Positions 10,156 through 21,869 of a stretch of DNA of 64,000 nucleotides are shown one piece after another (within the stretch, counting starts at the first letter, position 1; each line of letters starts with the position of its first letter). The translations under genes and the position numbers were made by a program. The notes under the pieces are model-generated. The model searched no databases. It worked only from the letters and a program-made list of their open reading frames with translations, and was not told the origin of the DNA. Origin of the DNA: Mytilisepta virgata (lineage: Eukaryota > Mollusca > Bivalvia > Mytilida > Mytilidae); the NCBI GenBank assembly GCA_028015205.1, contig CM051519.1:45302979-45366978 (forward strand), read 5' to 3'.

Positions 10156-12741
10156 CTGAAAAAGACAAATATTTTGTCATCAGAAATAATAATATATTTC
10201 ACAGGAAAATTAAACAAAAAAATTTATGACAGTCAATTACTAGGGCACTAGAGATTACCCAGAAGAATATATCTTTACTGAACATTTCACATACTTGCCA
10301 AAATATTAGAATTCTGGAGTAAAAGCGGCAAGGATATGAGGAGTCCCTAAGCAGTCTTCCCAGTGTGTCCAGGAAAAAGCCTTGGAATGTAGCCACCCCT
10401 AAATCCCCCCCCCCCCCTTTCCACTCAAAAAAAATTTGAAGGTGTTTTTAGGTGTTTTGTGTCGTTTCCATTGGACTCCTGTTTCCTATTTCTGGTTAAG
10501 GGGTCCAAATTCCAGAGGCTCTGGGAAAAATCAGGATGATCTGATGTCATGACTACTTTTCCTAGCCCAAATTTGTTGTAGTAAATGTATTATCTGCACA
10601 GATGTGAATGGTATATTACAATAATCAGGTCTTCAAAAGTCCAGCTACAAGGAGAAATATGTTGGTGATGGAAATGGGGTTAGATAAGCTTGTGAAGAAT
10701 ATTCCTTAACATATTTTGTCATTATGGTTCTTTAAAGAGAATAAACTCATATTTTGGAGTCTATAAGCACCCAGGCCATAATTATAAAAATTTTAATTAT
10801 AACATACACGGTCTACCAGCCACTGTCCTGTTTCCTACCAAATTTAAAATTGCTTGTATCACTAAAACAAACACACTGACATGTCTTTATTTTTTTTTTT
10901 TGTACTGAAACACTGTTAGACTTAATAATTATCTACAGAGCTACTTATTTTGAAACTAAGTACTAGCAAACATCGTTTATTTTACTGTCTTAAATAATAA
11001 AATTCAGTGAAGTACATTAATGTATATAGTACAAGATTAATATTTAATGTATTCACTTTATTTCTACATGTACATAAAACTATAAAACAGTTCTCCTTAC
11101 ACGAATGTCATGAAAATTTATATGACTAATTTTTCAAATTTTAATGATAAATTACAGTAATGAGTATGTGACCTTTAACAGTTACAATTTATTATAACCC
11201 CAAACTGCCTTAGGAGAAAACAATGACACTAAAATGTCAGATTATATTTTAATCTTTCCATAAAAACAGGTTTTGTGTAAGATCAATTTATTTATTATAT
11301 TGATTTTCAATAATCTTCCTGACAAACAAAAACTGCCTTTGGATATATATAAAAAATGTACAATAATTAAAAACATATAAACCTAGAAGGGATTAGATGA
11401 ATAAAAAATAAATATCAAAATATTTTTCTTTGAATTTTTATGGTCCTGTCAAATATTACGTAATTATGTAAACATCCTTTGTGTCAAATTACATGTATTT
11501 GTTTCTGCTTTACAATCCTCAGATTAATACTAGACATCCTGATAAGTACATATTTTCTATGCATCTGACAAGTAAAATTCCCTTCTTTTTTTCTTTAGAA
11601 ACTGTAGTATTAACAATTACATTATATGTCGACACTTTTCCACTTTAGGATTTGAGGTCAAGGAAAAAGTTTAAGAATATAAGGGATACTTGAATAAAGT
11701 TTCAATAGTTCTGAATAGAACAACCAAAATTATGCAAATTAATTAAAAATATTAAATATGCAGACACCTATAAGAGTTTTAAATTTTTCCCCGACTTCTT
11801 TATTTAATGCATTTCTTGGTCATTCTGCTTTATGTTTATTTCCAACAAAAAGTGTACTGAATTGTATATTTAAGTCATACATGCACTTAATTCAGAAAAG
11901 AAAGAAGAGCTCTAAATTGGCAAAGACATGTCCCTCGCATTTTTTTGAACTAACTTAAATGCTGATGCATATGCTTTTGGAATCACAGTCATTGACTGCT
12001 CCTCAAGTAACCATTGTGCTACATTTTCAGTACTATTTGCTTTTGTATTGCGATATGTTTGTAAACGTATAAGGTACAATATTACATGTATATCTATAGA
12101 ACCTTTTTTTCATATATATTAAAATTTTATGCTAAAGAATGTCAGAAATTATTAATTCTCACTAACTTTAACAAATTTAATTGATTTCAGCAGCTAAATG
12201 AGATACAAATGTCGTATAAAAGGCACTAGCTACATAAAGTACCAGCTGTTACATTTGTAATCACAAAAACAATAATATTAATTTATAATACTTGGAAGAA
12301 ATGTTAACATGTTATGCTATATTTTCCATTGTATATTTAAAAAATTATAAGATATTAAAAAAGTCAAATATAAAATGAACTTCAAACAATTCTTAGTTCA
12401 TTACAATAAAACTGTATGGTCCAATCCTAAAAGATCTATTCTAGATTGAAGTCATTTTATTTTTTAGTAAATTAGAAATTTATTTCAACCAGGAGTTTTC
12501 AAGAATGCTGCAGTTGCAAATCTTTGCAAATAAAAAATAGCACATGATTTAAAACATAGTTAAAATTTTGATAAAAATATTCTTAGTTACAAAATGGATA
12601 CCTGAAAGTTGTAACCATGCTCTGCCAAAAGCACAGAGTATTGACTTTGTTTGTCTGGTTGTTGGTCACCATTTCAAATCATTTAGATATTTTGTGTTTT
12701 GAAAATTTCAAGTTCCATATTGATCATGTTGATCTTTCATT
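10156..12741. other. AT-rich non-coding region upstream of TMEM59-like exon
   Basis: This is the region where the signal-peptide exon of the minus-strand TMEM59-like gene would be expected. I searched for the reverse complement of a TYPLHTY-type motif and did not find it. There is a poly-C tract near 10409. No other structure was recognised. Confidence 0.4.
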
Positions 12742-13019
12742 TTAAGGTATCCGGACCATAAATGACCACGTGATTATTCAAAAGTCCCGGATGTTCCATA
12801 CAACGCAATTGAAATGACCTCGGTAATTATCGGCAAACTTCGGAAATGCCAATATAACTAACTTATTTTTACAGACTCTGCATATAAGCAACAAAGTGTG
12901 TTTCAACTTGAGAAAAATATATATACAAAATTCCAGCTTTAAATTGTTTGGTTCAGCCATTCACGGTCAAAAAGAGATACAATTTTCGATCATGATCTAT
13001 TATGGTCCGGATACCTTAA
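12742..13019. mobile_element. MITE with TTAA target duplication (piggyBac-like)
   Basis: The internal 270 bp (12746-13015) begins GGTATCCGGACCATAA and ends with its exact inverse. It is flanked on both sides by TTAA (12742-12745 and 13016-13019). TTAA duplication is typical of piggyBac-type insertion. No transposase is encoded. A short frame across the interior has no recognisable product. Confidence 0.75.
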
Positions 13020-13033
13020 AATACCTATTTTCA

Positions 13034-13129
13034 ATATCAGCCCTAGTATCATCCTGAGACTCTCATATTGGACTGAGGGCTTTAGCCCGAATTCCAATAT
13101 GGGTCGAGGGATGATACCAGGGCCGATAT
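13034..13129. repeat. Imperfect foldback element
   Basis: The left half (ATATCAGCCCTAGTATCATCC...) is the approximate inverse of the right half ending GATGATACCAGGGCCGATAT. The inner segment around GAGGGCTTTAGCCC forms the tip. It lies 15 bp beyond the TTAA MITE. Confidence 0.75.
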
Positions 13130-14127
13130 GTAAAATTCCAATTTATAATCTATTTATCACATATTTTCAACTAAAAAGATTTGGGCTGTAGAAAATTTTA
13201 AAAATAGATATGATTAACAACCACAATTTAATTCAACATCTCAAAAACAATGGAATTTGTTTACTTCACTATTATGGATTTTTGTCACTGCAAATTTGTT
13301 TATGGTCACATTGCCAATAGATGAATTACTCATCATGATCATTGAAAATCTTTGATGTGAAAAAATGTTTTCCATGTTCATTACTGTTTCACGTGATTTA
13401 CATGTTTTCACATGATTTACTTGTAAATTAAAAGAAATATTATTTTGTACCTATCATATTTACTTATTTGCTTTGTAATTTTCTGAACATTTTCAAAATC
13501 TAAGTTTAATAAGTCACTGTCTACATTGTCATCAAATACAATTTTGCTTGTAGATTCAAATTACGTCAAACGGGATTCCAAAGGTAATATGAAGTTTCCA
13601 CATGGGAGCTGATACGGGTTTTAAATTGGGGCTATCAACTCATGCAAATTACACCATATCATCATAAAATATATGATAAAAGCTTCAAACATAAACGTGA
13701 CTTATGCTTTTTAAAATTGCAATAATTGGCATTATAAATGTAAACTCACAAACTACGGATGAAAACACAGTAAGACCTCATGTATATTACAGACCAACTA
13801 GGTAGAATACTGATGCTAATATGCAGAAATGGGGTAGTCATAGTTAATTATTGTAATCAGTAATCATGCATGTTCTTATTACAAGTAGTCATAATTTAAT
13901 CAACTAAATTGGCAAAATTGATGTAATAAGGAAAATGTTTAGATTAATATATTTACTTTCTTATTAGATTTTCTATCACTGTATGTCGATAAATGATGTC
14001 CTAATAATGAGTTTCTACAACAGAATTTAAATTGGATGTGTATTGGGTAAACAGCTGTAGGGACTGGTCTGGTATATTAGAAATGTTTGTTGAAACGAAG
14101 ATTTTGGTTGAAAGTGTGACATTCTTT

Positions 14128-14158
<31 letters not shown>

Positions 14159-14439
14159 GGGCTGATGTAGATGGTAAATTTTTCTCTGGAAATTGACTAA
14201 GACTAATTTATTGGAAAATCAAAATAATATGATGTCTTCCACACAATGTACAGATATTAAATCAGCTTAACATTAATTAATATGCATATTGAAAATAATA
14301 TCTGAACAGAGCAAACATGTATATAAAACAATAACAGTTATCACTTAATATCATACAACTGAAATGCATCATTTATAAATTCAAATATATTTTGTGTCAT
14401 TTTTGTTAGATGGATTCATAATATAGTAAGATAGCAGAG
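13130..14439. other. AT-rich non-coding region with T13-G24 tract
   Basis: No exons were recognised. The notable element is a homopolymer junction, 13 T (14125-14137) followed directly by 24 G (14138-14161), which could form unusual DNA structure and is prone to sequencing error. Confidence 0.5.
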
Positions 14440-14800
14440 GCCCTTTCAGGATTATCTAATTCTTTTGGGTTTAATTTAATTTTGAAGAATAGTCTAGATC
14501 TTTGATCCGAAAACTTTTTACAATAAAGAATAAAATGTTTTTCGTCTTCTAGAGTTGCATATATTGCAAAGTCACATACTTCTAGGAGTTTTTGGTCTGT
14601 GATATCTTCCTTTTTCTTTTAATAAAGAATAAGCACTTATTTTCAATTTTGTTAAGTTTTTCAACATAGATTTTGGAATATCAAAATTAAGATATTTTTG
14701 TAGGCTAAAATTTGAAAAGCAAAATGCAAAAGTTTTTAATTTGGAGTCAGATTTATCATCTGAAAAATGATGTAATTGATTGAAGATATTTTTTACATAA
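14440..14800 (-). pseudogene. LINE 3' coding remnant
   Basis: Read on the minus strand, a stop-interrupted frame shows RYHRPKTPR followed by LCNICNS. This is the zinc-knuckle-like C-terminal signature of the same LINE kind seen at 43085-43465, where a cysteine pair is followed by a His-Phe motif. There are several in-frame stops, so it is dead. Confidence 0.5.
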
Positions 14801-15019
14801 GGCCAAAATTAAAATTAAGTTTGTTTCCCCACGCCCCGACCGACTGAGAAAATAGCCGCCGACTCAAAATTTTTTTTTTGAGTTCTGAGTTCAAATTTTT
14901 TTTTAACTCTAGTACTGCAGGACGTCGATATAGTGATTGCCAAAAAAACTTTATTGTACTGCCGGTCGTCGATATATTGAGCACTTCCGGTAGTTCAGTT
15001 CAGTGCAGGTCATCACTAT

Positions 15020-15491
15020 AGGGGGCACTACAGTAAATAGCTGGAGGAATTTCGACAGAGTACGAAAGTAGTACAAAATAATTCCTATGGGTTTCGGCGT
15101 CGATCTGTCACAACTAATGCCACAATCTAAAGCATAAACAAGTGAATTTATTCGGGAAAGGAATGAATACCCTACGAAATACACTTTACGGCATGTCAAT
15201 AACCCTTAAAAGTTTCGAGAACTGGACATATTAATGCGCCTGTAATTTCCGGTATTCAGTTCGAAGTGATGGGGCAAATTTTCACCGGGAAATTTGAAAC
15301 GAGAAAAAATTTCTTATTTGGTAAACAATGTACTGTTCAAGTACAATTTTCTAAGACAGCTTTTATTTGAAAAACATGTCAACATATTGCCCGACTTGGG
15401 AAAATTCATTTTATATTTTTCCCTAATTTTTGAAAATGACGAATTTAACATTGAAGTAAACGGGGGCTCGATTTAGTGGTGTGCCTTCTTA
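15020..15491. repeat. Near-identical ~471-bp repeat, copy 1 (TIR ends, probable MITE)
   Basis: This matches 16339-16810 at a constant offset of 1319 bp, with only a G/C difference noticed (near 15322 / 16641). The ends look like terminal inverted repeats: AGGGGGCAC at the left, and the inverse of the right end reads AGAAGGCAC. About 14 of the first 19 positions agree. The right edge is followed by TA. Short frames on both strands are simply duplicated with the repeat and have no recognisable product. Confidence 0.8.
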
Positions 15492-16338
15492 AGAGAATCT
15501 AAATAAAGACTAATTACATGGATATTTTTATTTATTTCCAAAGTTCTCGGTAAGAAACGATAAATAAACAAATTTCTTTGAAAATTAAACGACCGTTTAA
15601 AAAGGGGGGAGGTAAAAAATGCCGACTCAGCACTTAGAGTAAATTTGATGTACTCCAGAATTCAAGGTGCCAAACTGAAAGAAAATTGAAGTAAATATGA
15701 AAATTTATGGCATTAAATAAAAGCACGGTGCATTCTTCACTTTCAGTAATTTTATTGTGCACTTCTTGACTCTGATAAATTGAGCACACGCAATTTACGA
15801 ACACTCGTTTTTTTCCTATATTCCAGAAAGCGTGAAAAATCCCAATTTTTGAAATTTGATCCATTTGACCTCAATATCTGCCATAAGACTACATGTCTGT
15901 TAAAATATGTTAGGCAATTGTCGAGTGCGTATTATTGAGAAAATATAATTGGAACATCGTTTGGCAATGATCGTGAAATGGCAATTTCTAAAACCTGGAT
16001 CGGTCACATTTTAGGGTGCCTATCTAATGTTTCTGCTATTTTCTACCGAAAACGCCCGAAAACGGGGGATATTGGGTAGCAGAAGACAAGAAAAGATAGA
16101 TGTCGGTGTGAACATGTGATAATAATCACAAAACTGTATATTTTTAGTTTCTGAATAATGAGATAAAAAGGGGTGAAAATCGGCCAAAATTCAGGGAGGG
16201 GGTAGGCTCAAGAAAATATTTTTTCAGAGGTAAATAAAACTCAATTTCTAATAAAATTGTGTTATCAAACACCCAAAATGGTCCCTCTTTCTATACCAGC
16301 CGTGAAATTAAAATTCCTCAAAATCTAGGGGTGCCTTA
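15492..16338. other. Spacer between the two 471-bp repeats
   Basis: About 850 bp of AT-rich sequence without a recognisable frame. It ends in GGTGCCTTAA, which itself resembles an end of the flanking repeats. The whole 15020-16810 block could therefore be one compound element or a terminal-repeat element in miniature. I see no primer-binding site matching a tRNA 3' end after copy 1. Confidence 0.4.
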
Positions 16339-16810
16339 AGGGGGCACTACAGTAAATAGCTGGAGGAATTTCGACAGAGTACGAAAGTAGTACAAAATAA
16401 TTCCTATGGGTTTCGGCGTCGATCTGTCACAACTAATGCCACAATCTAAAGCATAAACAAGTGAATTTATTCGGGAAAGGAATGAATACCCTACGAAATA
16501 CACTTTACGGCATGTCAATAACCCTTAAAAGTTTCGAGAACTGGACATATTAATGCGCCTGTAATTTCCGGTATTCAGTTCGAAGTGATGGGGCAAATTT
16601 TCACCGGGAAATTTGAAACGAGAAAAAATTTCTTATTTCGTAAACAATGTACTGTTCAAGTACAATTTTCTAAGACAGCTTTTATTTGAAAAACATGTCA
16701 ACATATTGCCCGACTTGGGAAAATTCATTTTATATTTTTCCCTAATTTTTGAAAATGACGAATTTAACATTGAAGTAAACGGGGGCTCGATTTAGTGGTG
16801 TGCCTTCTTA
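16339..16810. repeat. Near-identical ~471-bp repeat, copy 2
   Basis: This is the second copy, in the same orientation as copy 1. It is bounded by TA on both sides (CTTA before AGGGGGCAC, TA after GTGCCTTCT), consistent with a TA target duplication. High identity to copy 1 implies a recent duplication or gene conversion. Confidence 0.8.
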
Positions 16811-18400
16811 TATCGACTTTCTATATTGGATAGACTTTTCGAGTTCTAGCCAATGAAATCAAGCAGCTATATTTATATTTAGTTGATATTACGTCAGAAA
16901 AAGGATTTCCCTATATAAAACAGTTTTTATTGGTCATTCTAAAATTATTTTGATGACAAATGTTGACCTCGTAGTTTGTTTACATCGAGTTTGAAACAAT
17001 TGAAGTAGACGAAGGTTGCGGACGGCGACACGTTTTTAGAGAAGTTTTACCCTGAAAAATCGAGATTTTGTAAAAGAAATGTTTCTTGAGGATGATTCTG
17101 AAGAAGAATATTTAGATTTTGATGAAGATGATTCGGAAAATGACGAACAAATCGCGCCGTTTCAGGATACATTGATATGTGGAAACCTTCATACACGTGT
17201 TCTTGCTTTCGGCGCTGAGAAGAAATTATTTTATTAAAATTTTGATTTGGGAGAAAATCTGGAGATTATTGATTTTTTTCGTTAGATATTGGTGAAATTT
17301 CATTAATAAATTAATTGAAGAAACAAATTGCTAGCTGAAACCTTTCCAGTCTGAGCAAGGACAACAAAAATCAATACCACACTCGTAGGAATTATGCATG
17401 TTTACTTTGTATACCTGCATGACATGCATGGATTCATAAAGTAAAATTATAAAAAGAATAATGGATAAAAACTTTTCAGTTTTCTTACTGCTAATTACTG
17501 AGAAAAAGAATAATACAAAAACAACAATATTTTCAGATATTTCAATAAAATATTCGGACGGAAGGGTGAAAAACGTTGTCTCGAACAGACTTTACAGCTT
17601 CAAATCAAGCAGCTTGTTACCTCCCTCCTGACCACCGCTTCCCATTGAACCTTTAAATTTTGCAGCTCCTTTTTTATAGACGTGATGGTCGCCGGATCCC
17701 CATTTTATGGGCCGACCACGTATGTGAAAAATTTAAAAACTGCAAAGAATTTGGCCAGTCCCCCTTATCCTAAAGGAATATATTCTTTGCAGAGAAAACA
17801 CAAGTCGGACATTTGTTTCATTTCTATTAATTTGTTTCCAATCTAGTCATTTGTTTTATTCAAAATTTATTAAAGCATTAAAATCTGTCCAATGTATTGA
17901 TAAATAAGTGTCAAGGCTATTCCAGCAAAGAATCTACCCCTCATTACTCAGGACTAAAATCACTTGGTATCTATTAAGACTAATGCGTATTTAGTTTAGT
18001 TTGCTATCTTTTAGCTCAAATAAAAGTTCATTCTAATAATTTTATTAATATTGGTGATTTCCTCAATGTCAGAAGCAAAATACAGAGTCCTGTGCTGTCA
18101 GAGGGTAAATTATTTGATGGAACATTCTTCAGGTTAAACAACTACAGTGCATGCATATATATTTAAAACAGTTTGCTACTAGTATGCACTGAGAGGGAAA
18201 ACATCACAGTCATGAACAATTCTGAGATACAAACTCAAATAAAATCAGATGAAATTAATGTCAAGTTGACACTGAGAGCTACAAACATTTAGACATTCTA
18301 ACACTTACATTAAAGTTGCTACAAATGGTTATATGTGCCAGACATACACATGATCGATTTGTTTTGCTCTATTGGGTATTAAAAATTTTTTTCAAGATAT
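16811..18400. other. AT-rich non-coding region
   Basis: Apart from one short acidic frame (17079-17237), nothing was recognised. There is no repeat boundary or exon with good splice sites. Confidence 0.4.
17079..17237 (+). CDS. Small acidic ORF, doubtful
   Basis: ATG at 17079 in AGAAATG context opens 52 codons ending TAA (17235-17237). The first half is very acidic (MFLEDDSEEEYLDFDEDD) and the second half is mixed. The composition is less AT-biased than the surroundings, which is why I noticed it. No family was recognised, no partner exon was found, and acidic frames of this size can arise by chance. Confidence 0.2.
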   Translation: MFLEDDSEEEYLDFDEDDSENDEQIAPFQDTLICGNLHTRVLAFGAEKKLFY

Positions 18401-18425
18401 AAAAAAAAAAAACCTACCTACCTAC

Positions 18426-19690
18426 CTACCCACTTACAACAATGTGGGTAGGGGTGTGGGGAAACATACATTTTTTTAATAGTGGCCTAGTGATCATTTT
18501 CTTTATTTCTTCATGTTTTAAATTTTTTATATCAATGTTGAATTTTTTACAACAAAACTCTAAAAATGAGTACCATGATTTGGACCCTTCTTGAAATAGG
18601 CCTCCGTCAACCTCGTACACTTCGGCTAATAAAAAATTAGATGAAAGTTGTTGTAGTCTTGATAAATATTTCAAAGATAACATAGCAGTAAAACTAAGAA
18701 TAGGTAATCTTCCAAGGTCGCATCTAGAAGCAAAATTTAAAGACTTTTTATGGACTCTGAGTAGATATTTGCAGAATCTATTATGAATTTTTTAAAAATA
18801 TGAGTTGTCTTTATTGAGATCTTTTTTTGTAAAATCGGAAATCAATATCTCTGAGCCATAAGTTATAGGTTTGATAAGTGTATCAAATAGTTTAATCTTC
18901 AGCTTGACGTTGGAAAAATTGTGATCTAAAATACTTGATTTCAAGCTAAAAAGTGCTTTAAGAGCTTTATTGTACATACTTTCAGCAGCATGTTTCAAGA
19001 TTCCATTAAAACATAAAATTACTCCTAGGTACTTATATTTTTCAACAATTTCTACCTGTTTGTTTTTATAGTAAAAATAAATTTTGAAGTTTTTTTCTTA
19101 GATCTGTTTGTTTGTTTAGTTGGGGTTTAACACCGTTTTCAGCACATTTGGCTATTTCGCAGCGGCCAGTTTTTATTGATGGAGGAAGCTGGACTACCCG
19201 GAGAGAACCACCCACCTTCGGTAGGAAAATTGGCAATCCTTGTCAATTAAGATCGGAGTCGAACACACCCTGCCACACAACTCACAACCCCAGCTTTGAC
19301 AGGCTAGTGATCATTACAATGTAGTAGTCATGACGAACTACCTAGACCACTCGGCCACCGAGGCCCCTCTTAGATCTGCTAAAGTTCATAACTTTAGTCT
19401 TTTTTACATTGAAATGCAACTTCCATCTGTCAAAATATATACCTAAACTGTCCAGACAAGCTTGTAACACCTTTTCGTCTTCTGATAATAAAATTAAATC
19501 ATCTGCATAAAGTAAACAGTTCAATTTAGTTGTTTTCAATGAAACAGGAAATGTCTTAGCCTAATCAGATATTTCAGGCGTGTCAGTTGTATATATATTA
19601 AATAATAAGAGTCTGCACCCATCACCTTGTCAGACTCCTTTTTGGACAATCTAAAAGTTTCTGAAATGAAATTATTCTTTTTAACCACCA
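18426..19690 (-). pseudogene. Non-LTR retrotransposon (LINE) reverse transcriptase, broken
   Basis: Read on the minus strand, the order is that of a LINE ORF2: a degenerate GCRLLLFNIY block (near 19600), the catalytic YADD box (about 19495-19509) followed by LILLSEDE, then KLHFNVKKTKVM. Downstream comes a TYGSEILISDF block (18792-18998) and a C-terminal region (18426-18683). Stops and frame changes separate the pieces. A tRNA-derived SINE (about 19090-19370) interrupts the gene between the YADD region and the C-terminal part. It is a dead copy. Confidence 0.75.
19090..19370 (-). mobile_element. tRNA-derived SINE, inserted in the LINE
   Basis: On the minus strand the 5' end reads GGCCTCGGTGGCCGAGTGG, a tRNA Ser/Leu-type A box. 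It is followed about 60 bp later by GGTTGTGAGTTCGA (B box), then a long body with a conserved GGCAATCCTTGTCAA / CCGCTGCGAAATAGCC region. Related copies lie at 31262-31463 (minus) and 35990-36140 (plus, head missing). The Pol III promoter boxes support a tRNA-derived SINE; I do not assign a named family. Confidence 0.7.
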
Positions 19691-20930
19691 ATTTTGAGTT
19701 GGAATACATATGAAATTGGAATGAGCTATCTAGTAGTAGTAAGCACTAAAACTAAAAGTCATCTGATAATATAGGAAATACATTAGTCATTACACTTTGT
19801 CACAAAAGGGCTTTTGTCAAACCAAAAATTCACCCATCATTGATGCACAAAAAGACAGAAAAAGAATGGTGGTATTTTTTAACACTCTCAACTACTAATC
19901 CCTTTATGGATCCTGTGTCCGGAGCTATTTTGGGCGGCCAAGTCAGAAAAATAGCTACGGACACAGAATCCCTACAGTAAGGGGGATTATCTCAACTACC
20001 AGTCTACTGTGTAAGAATAAACACCTTTTCATACGTATGGGGTGTGTATGTGTTTGAGCATTTATCAGAGCATGTTGTTATGTCATCTAGAACTCTGTCA
20101 AATATTCCTGTTGCAGATGCTAATGAGAAAAATGTATAAATAAACAACAATTCATTTATCCGCACTGTCGCCATCTTGAACAGCTGTATTTCTTATTTTG
20201 ATCACGTGATCTGTTTTACAGTCGTTGCCTGCTGCAAGATTACTTTTCTATTCTTAGACAGATATGTACACTGCAAACGGGTAATAGAATTGTCTTCCAC
20301 GATGAACGAAAGATTGAAAGGCGCACCGCATAATGCATTTTTATTCATTTACACGAAACACGGAGAATAACGACAATCCAAAACGAAAACTCTTGAAATA
20401 AAAACTGCAAAAAGGTTGCACGATTTCAAGTACACTTGAAGAAGACACTAGTAGACAAATCCGAGAGCCCTTTGAATTTGAAATGTATATAATAATAACT
20501 TTATTGTCATATAAGCATAAAAGACAGCTTGTGGCAAATTTTAAAAGAAGACAAATGTACATGAAAATTCAATTAATCATATTAAACTATAAAAAAAGCG
20601 GATTCACGAGTCTCTTGCCCTCAGTTCAAAAGAACGTTTCAAAAAGGAACCGAAATTATGTAGCTATCGAAAATGTGCAGGTTTAAAGACATTTCGAAGT
20701 TTATCAGTATTTGTTAGGGCGAGTATCTCCAACTGAATTTAAAAATTATTCCCATAGTAATTTAGATAGACAAACAGTTAAAAAATAAGTGGCTGCAAGT
20801 TGCAATGAGTACATATTCTAAGGGTTCGTTGGATCTTTTTCTAATATCCCCCTAAATTCTTGATTTTTGTGTAATAGACAAAATTCTCGATCGGGACCAG
20901 TTTTAAGGAACGATATTGTTAAGGTCACGG
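19691..20930. other. Non-coding region between LINE pieces
   Basis: No exon was recognised. If the LINE pieces on either side came from one insertion, this stretch is a later insertion or rearrangement. Several short frames show no domain. Confidence 0.35.
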
Positions 20931-21152
20931 TCAAATTTTCGCGAAAAGGTCACTGCACAAAGTTTGTGTACAGTATAGCATATAAGACTTATTCCAGTGT
21001 TCTGGGAAAACAAACCTGACTGGAAAATTATTTACATATGCATTTAAGTGAGCTATACTACAGTTCAAGACCTCATAAAATGCATCATCTGGTCCCGACG
21101 TTTTATCCATTTTCATTTTCGAAATAACTGTTGGTGATATGATCAGTCTCAT
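20931..21152 (-). pseudogene. LINE reverse transcriptase N-terminal fragment
   Basis: The minus-strand frame contains KMDKTSGPDD, the SGPD motif that opens the reverse transcriptase fingers in LINEs. It is followed by an FP..W motif (FPEHWNKS) where the family has FPxxWxxG. Sequence after that drifts out of frame. It may be the upstream part of the broken copy at 18426-19690. Confidence 0.55.
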
Positions 21153-21419
21153 ATTATATTTGTAAGAACCAGGGAAAACTAATATAATTATTGCTATACC
21201 CGGAGTCTATTGCATCAATTTGCATTACATAACATCTTTCCACTTCATGCATCTTGTTTTCATGTTCCTATTCTTAAGGTTGCGTAAAACCCCAAGAAAC
21301 CACACCATTCAGAGACCGGCGCCTCTAAATAGAGTTTGGTAGAGTTGGCTAAAGTCTGGAAGAGTCTGTTCACTAAATATAAGAATATATACATGTTTGA
21401 TAATATTTTCTTGTTATTG

Positions 21420-21860
21420 TTATTATAACATTATTTCATCAATTTAATAAAAAAATTATCATCAGTATTTTCATAATGTTTTCGTCACATTATTTTTGCC
21501 CTACCTGACTGCTGTATATATTATTATATATAAACTGGACTATTCAAATTTGTTCTCATTATTTTGGCTTTTTTCTTCCTCCCCTTGACGGATGTGACAG
21601 GCTAAGCTCCAGTATTCACATTTTCCAAGTATTTTCAAAATGTTTTGGCCGCTTCATTTTTCCTGCGCCCGACTGCTGTATATATTATTTATTATGAACT
21701 GAATTATTCAGATATCTCCCTATTATTTTGACCCTTTCTACCTCTGCTTGACGCATATGACAGACTAAGCTGTGGTATTCCAATTTTTCCCTTATTTAAA
21801 AAAAAAGTTTTTGGTCACTTCTTTTTCCTTCGCCTGACCGCTGTATATATTTTTATTTAT
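21420..21860 (+). repeat. Diverged ~164-bp tandem repeat, about 2.7 copies
   Basis: GACTGCTGTATATAT (last copy GACCGCTGTATATAT) begins at 21507, 21671 and 21836. Linked phrases such as TGACAGGCTAAGCT / TGACAGACTAAGCT recur at the same spacing. Copies are well diverged. Confidence 0.75.
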
Positions 21861-21869
21861 TTCAATTAT

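Noticed and set aside
15294..16795. Pair of 60-codon plus-strand frames, and matching minus-strand frames, that look conserved
   Set aside because: They are near-identical only because the whole 471-bp segment is duplicated; a recent DNA duplication says nothing about protein constraint.
19112..19324. 70-codon plus-strand frame between LINE pieces
   Set aside because: It is the antisense of the tRNA-derived SINE inserted in the LINE, not a gene.
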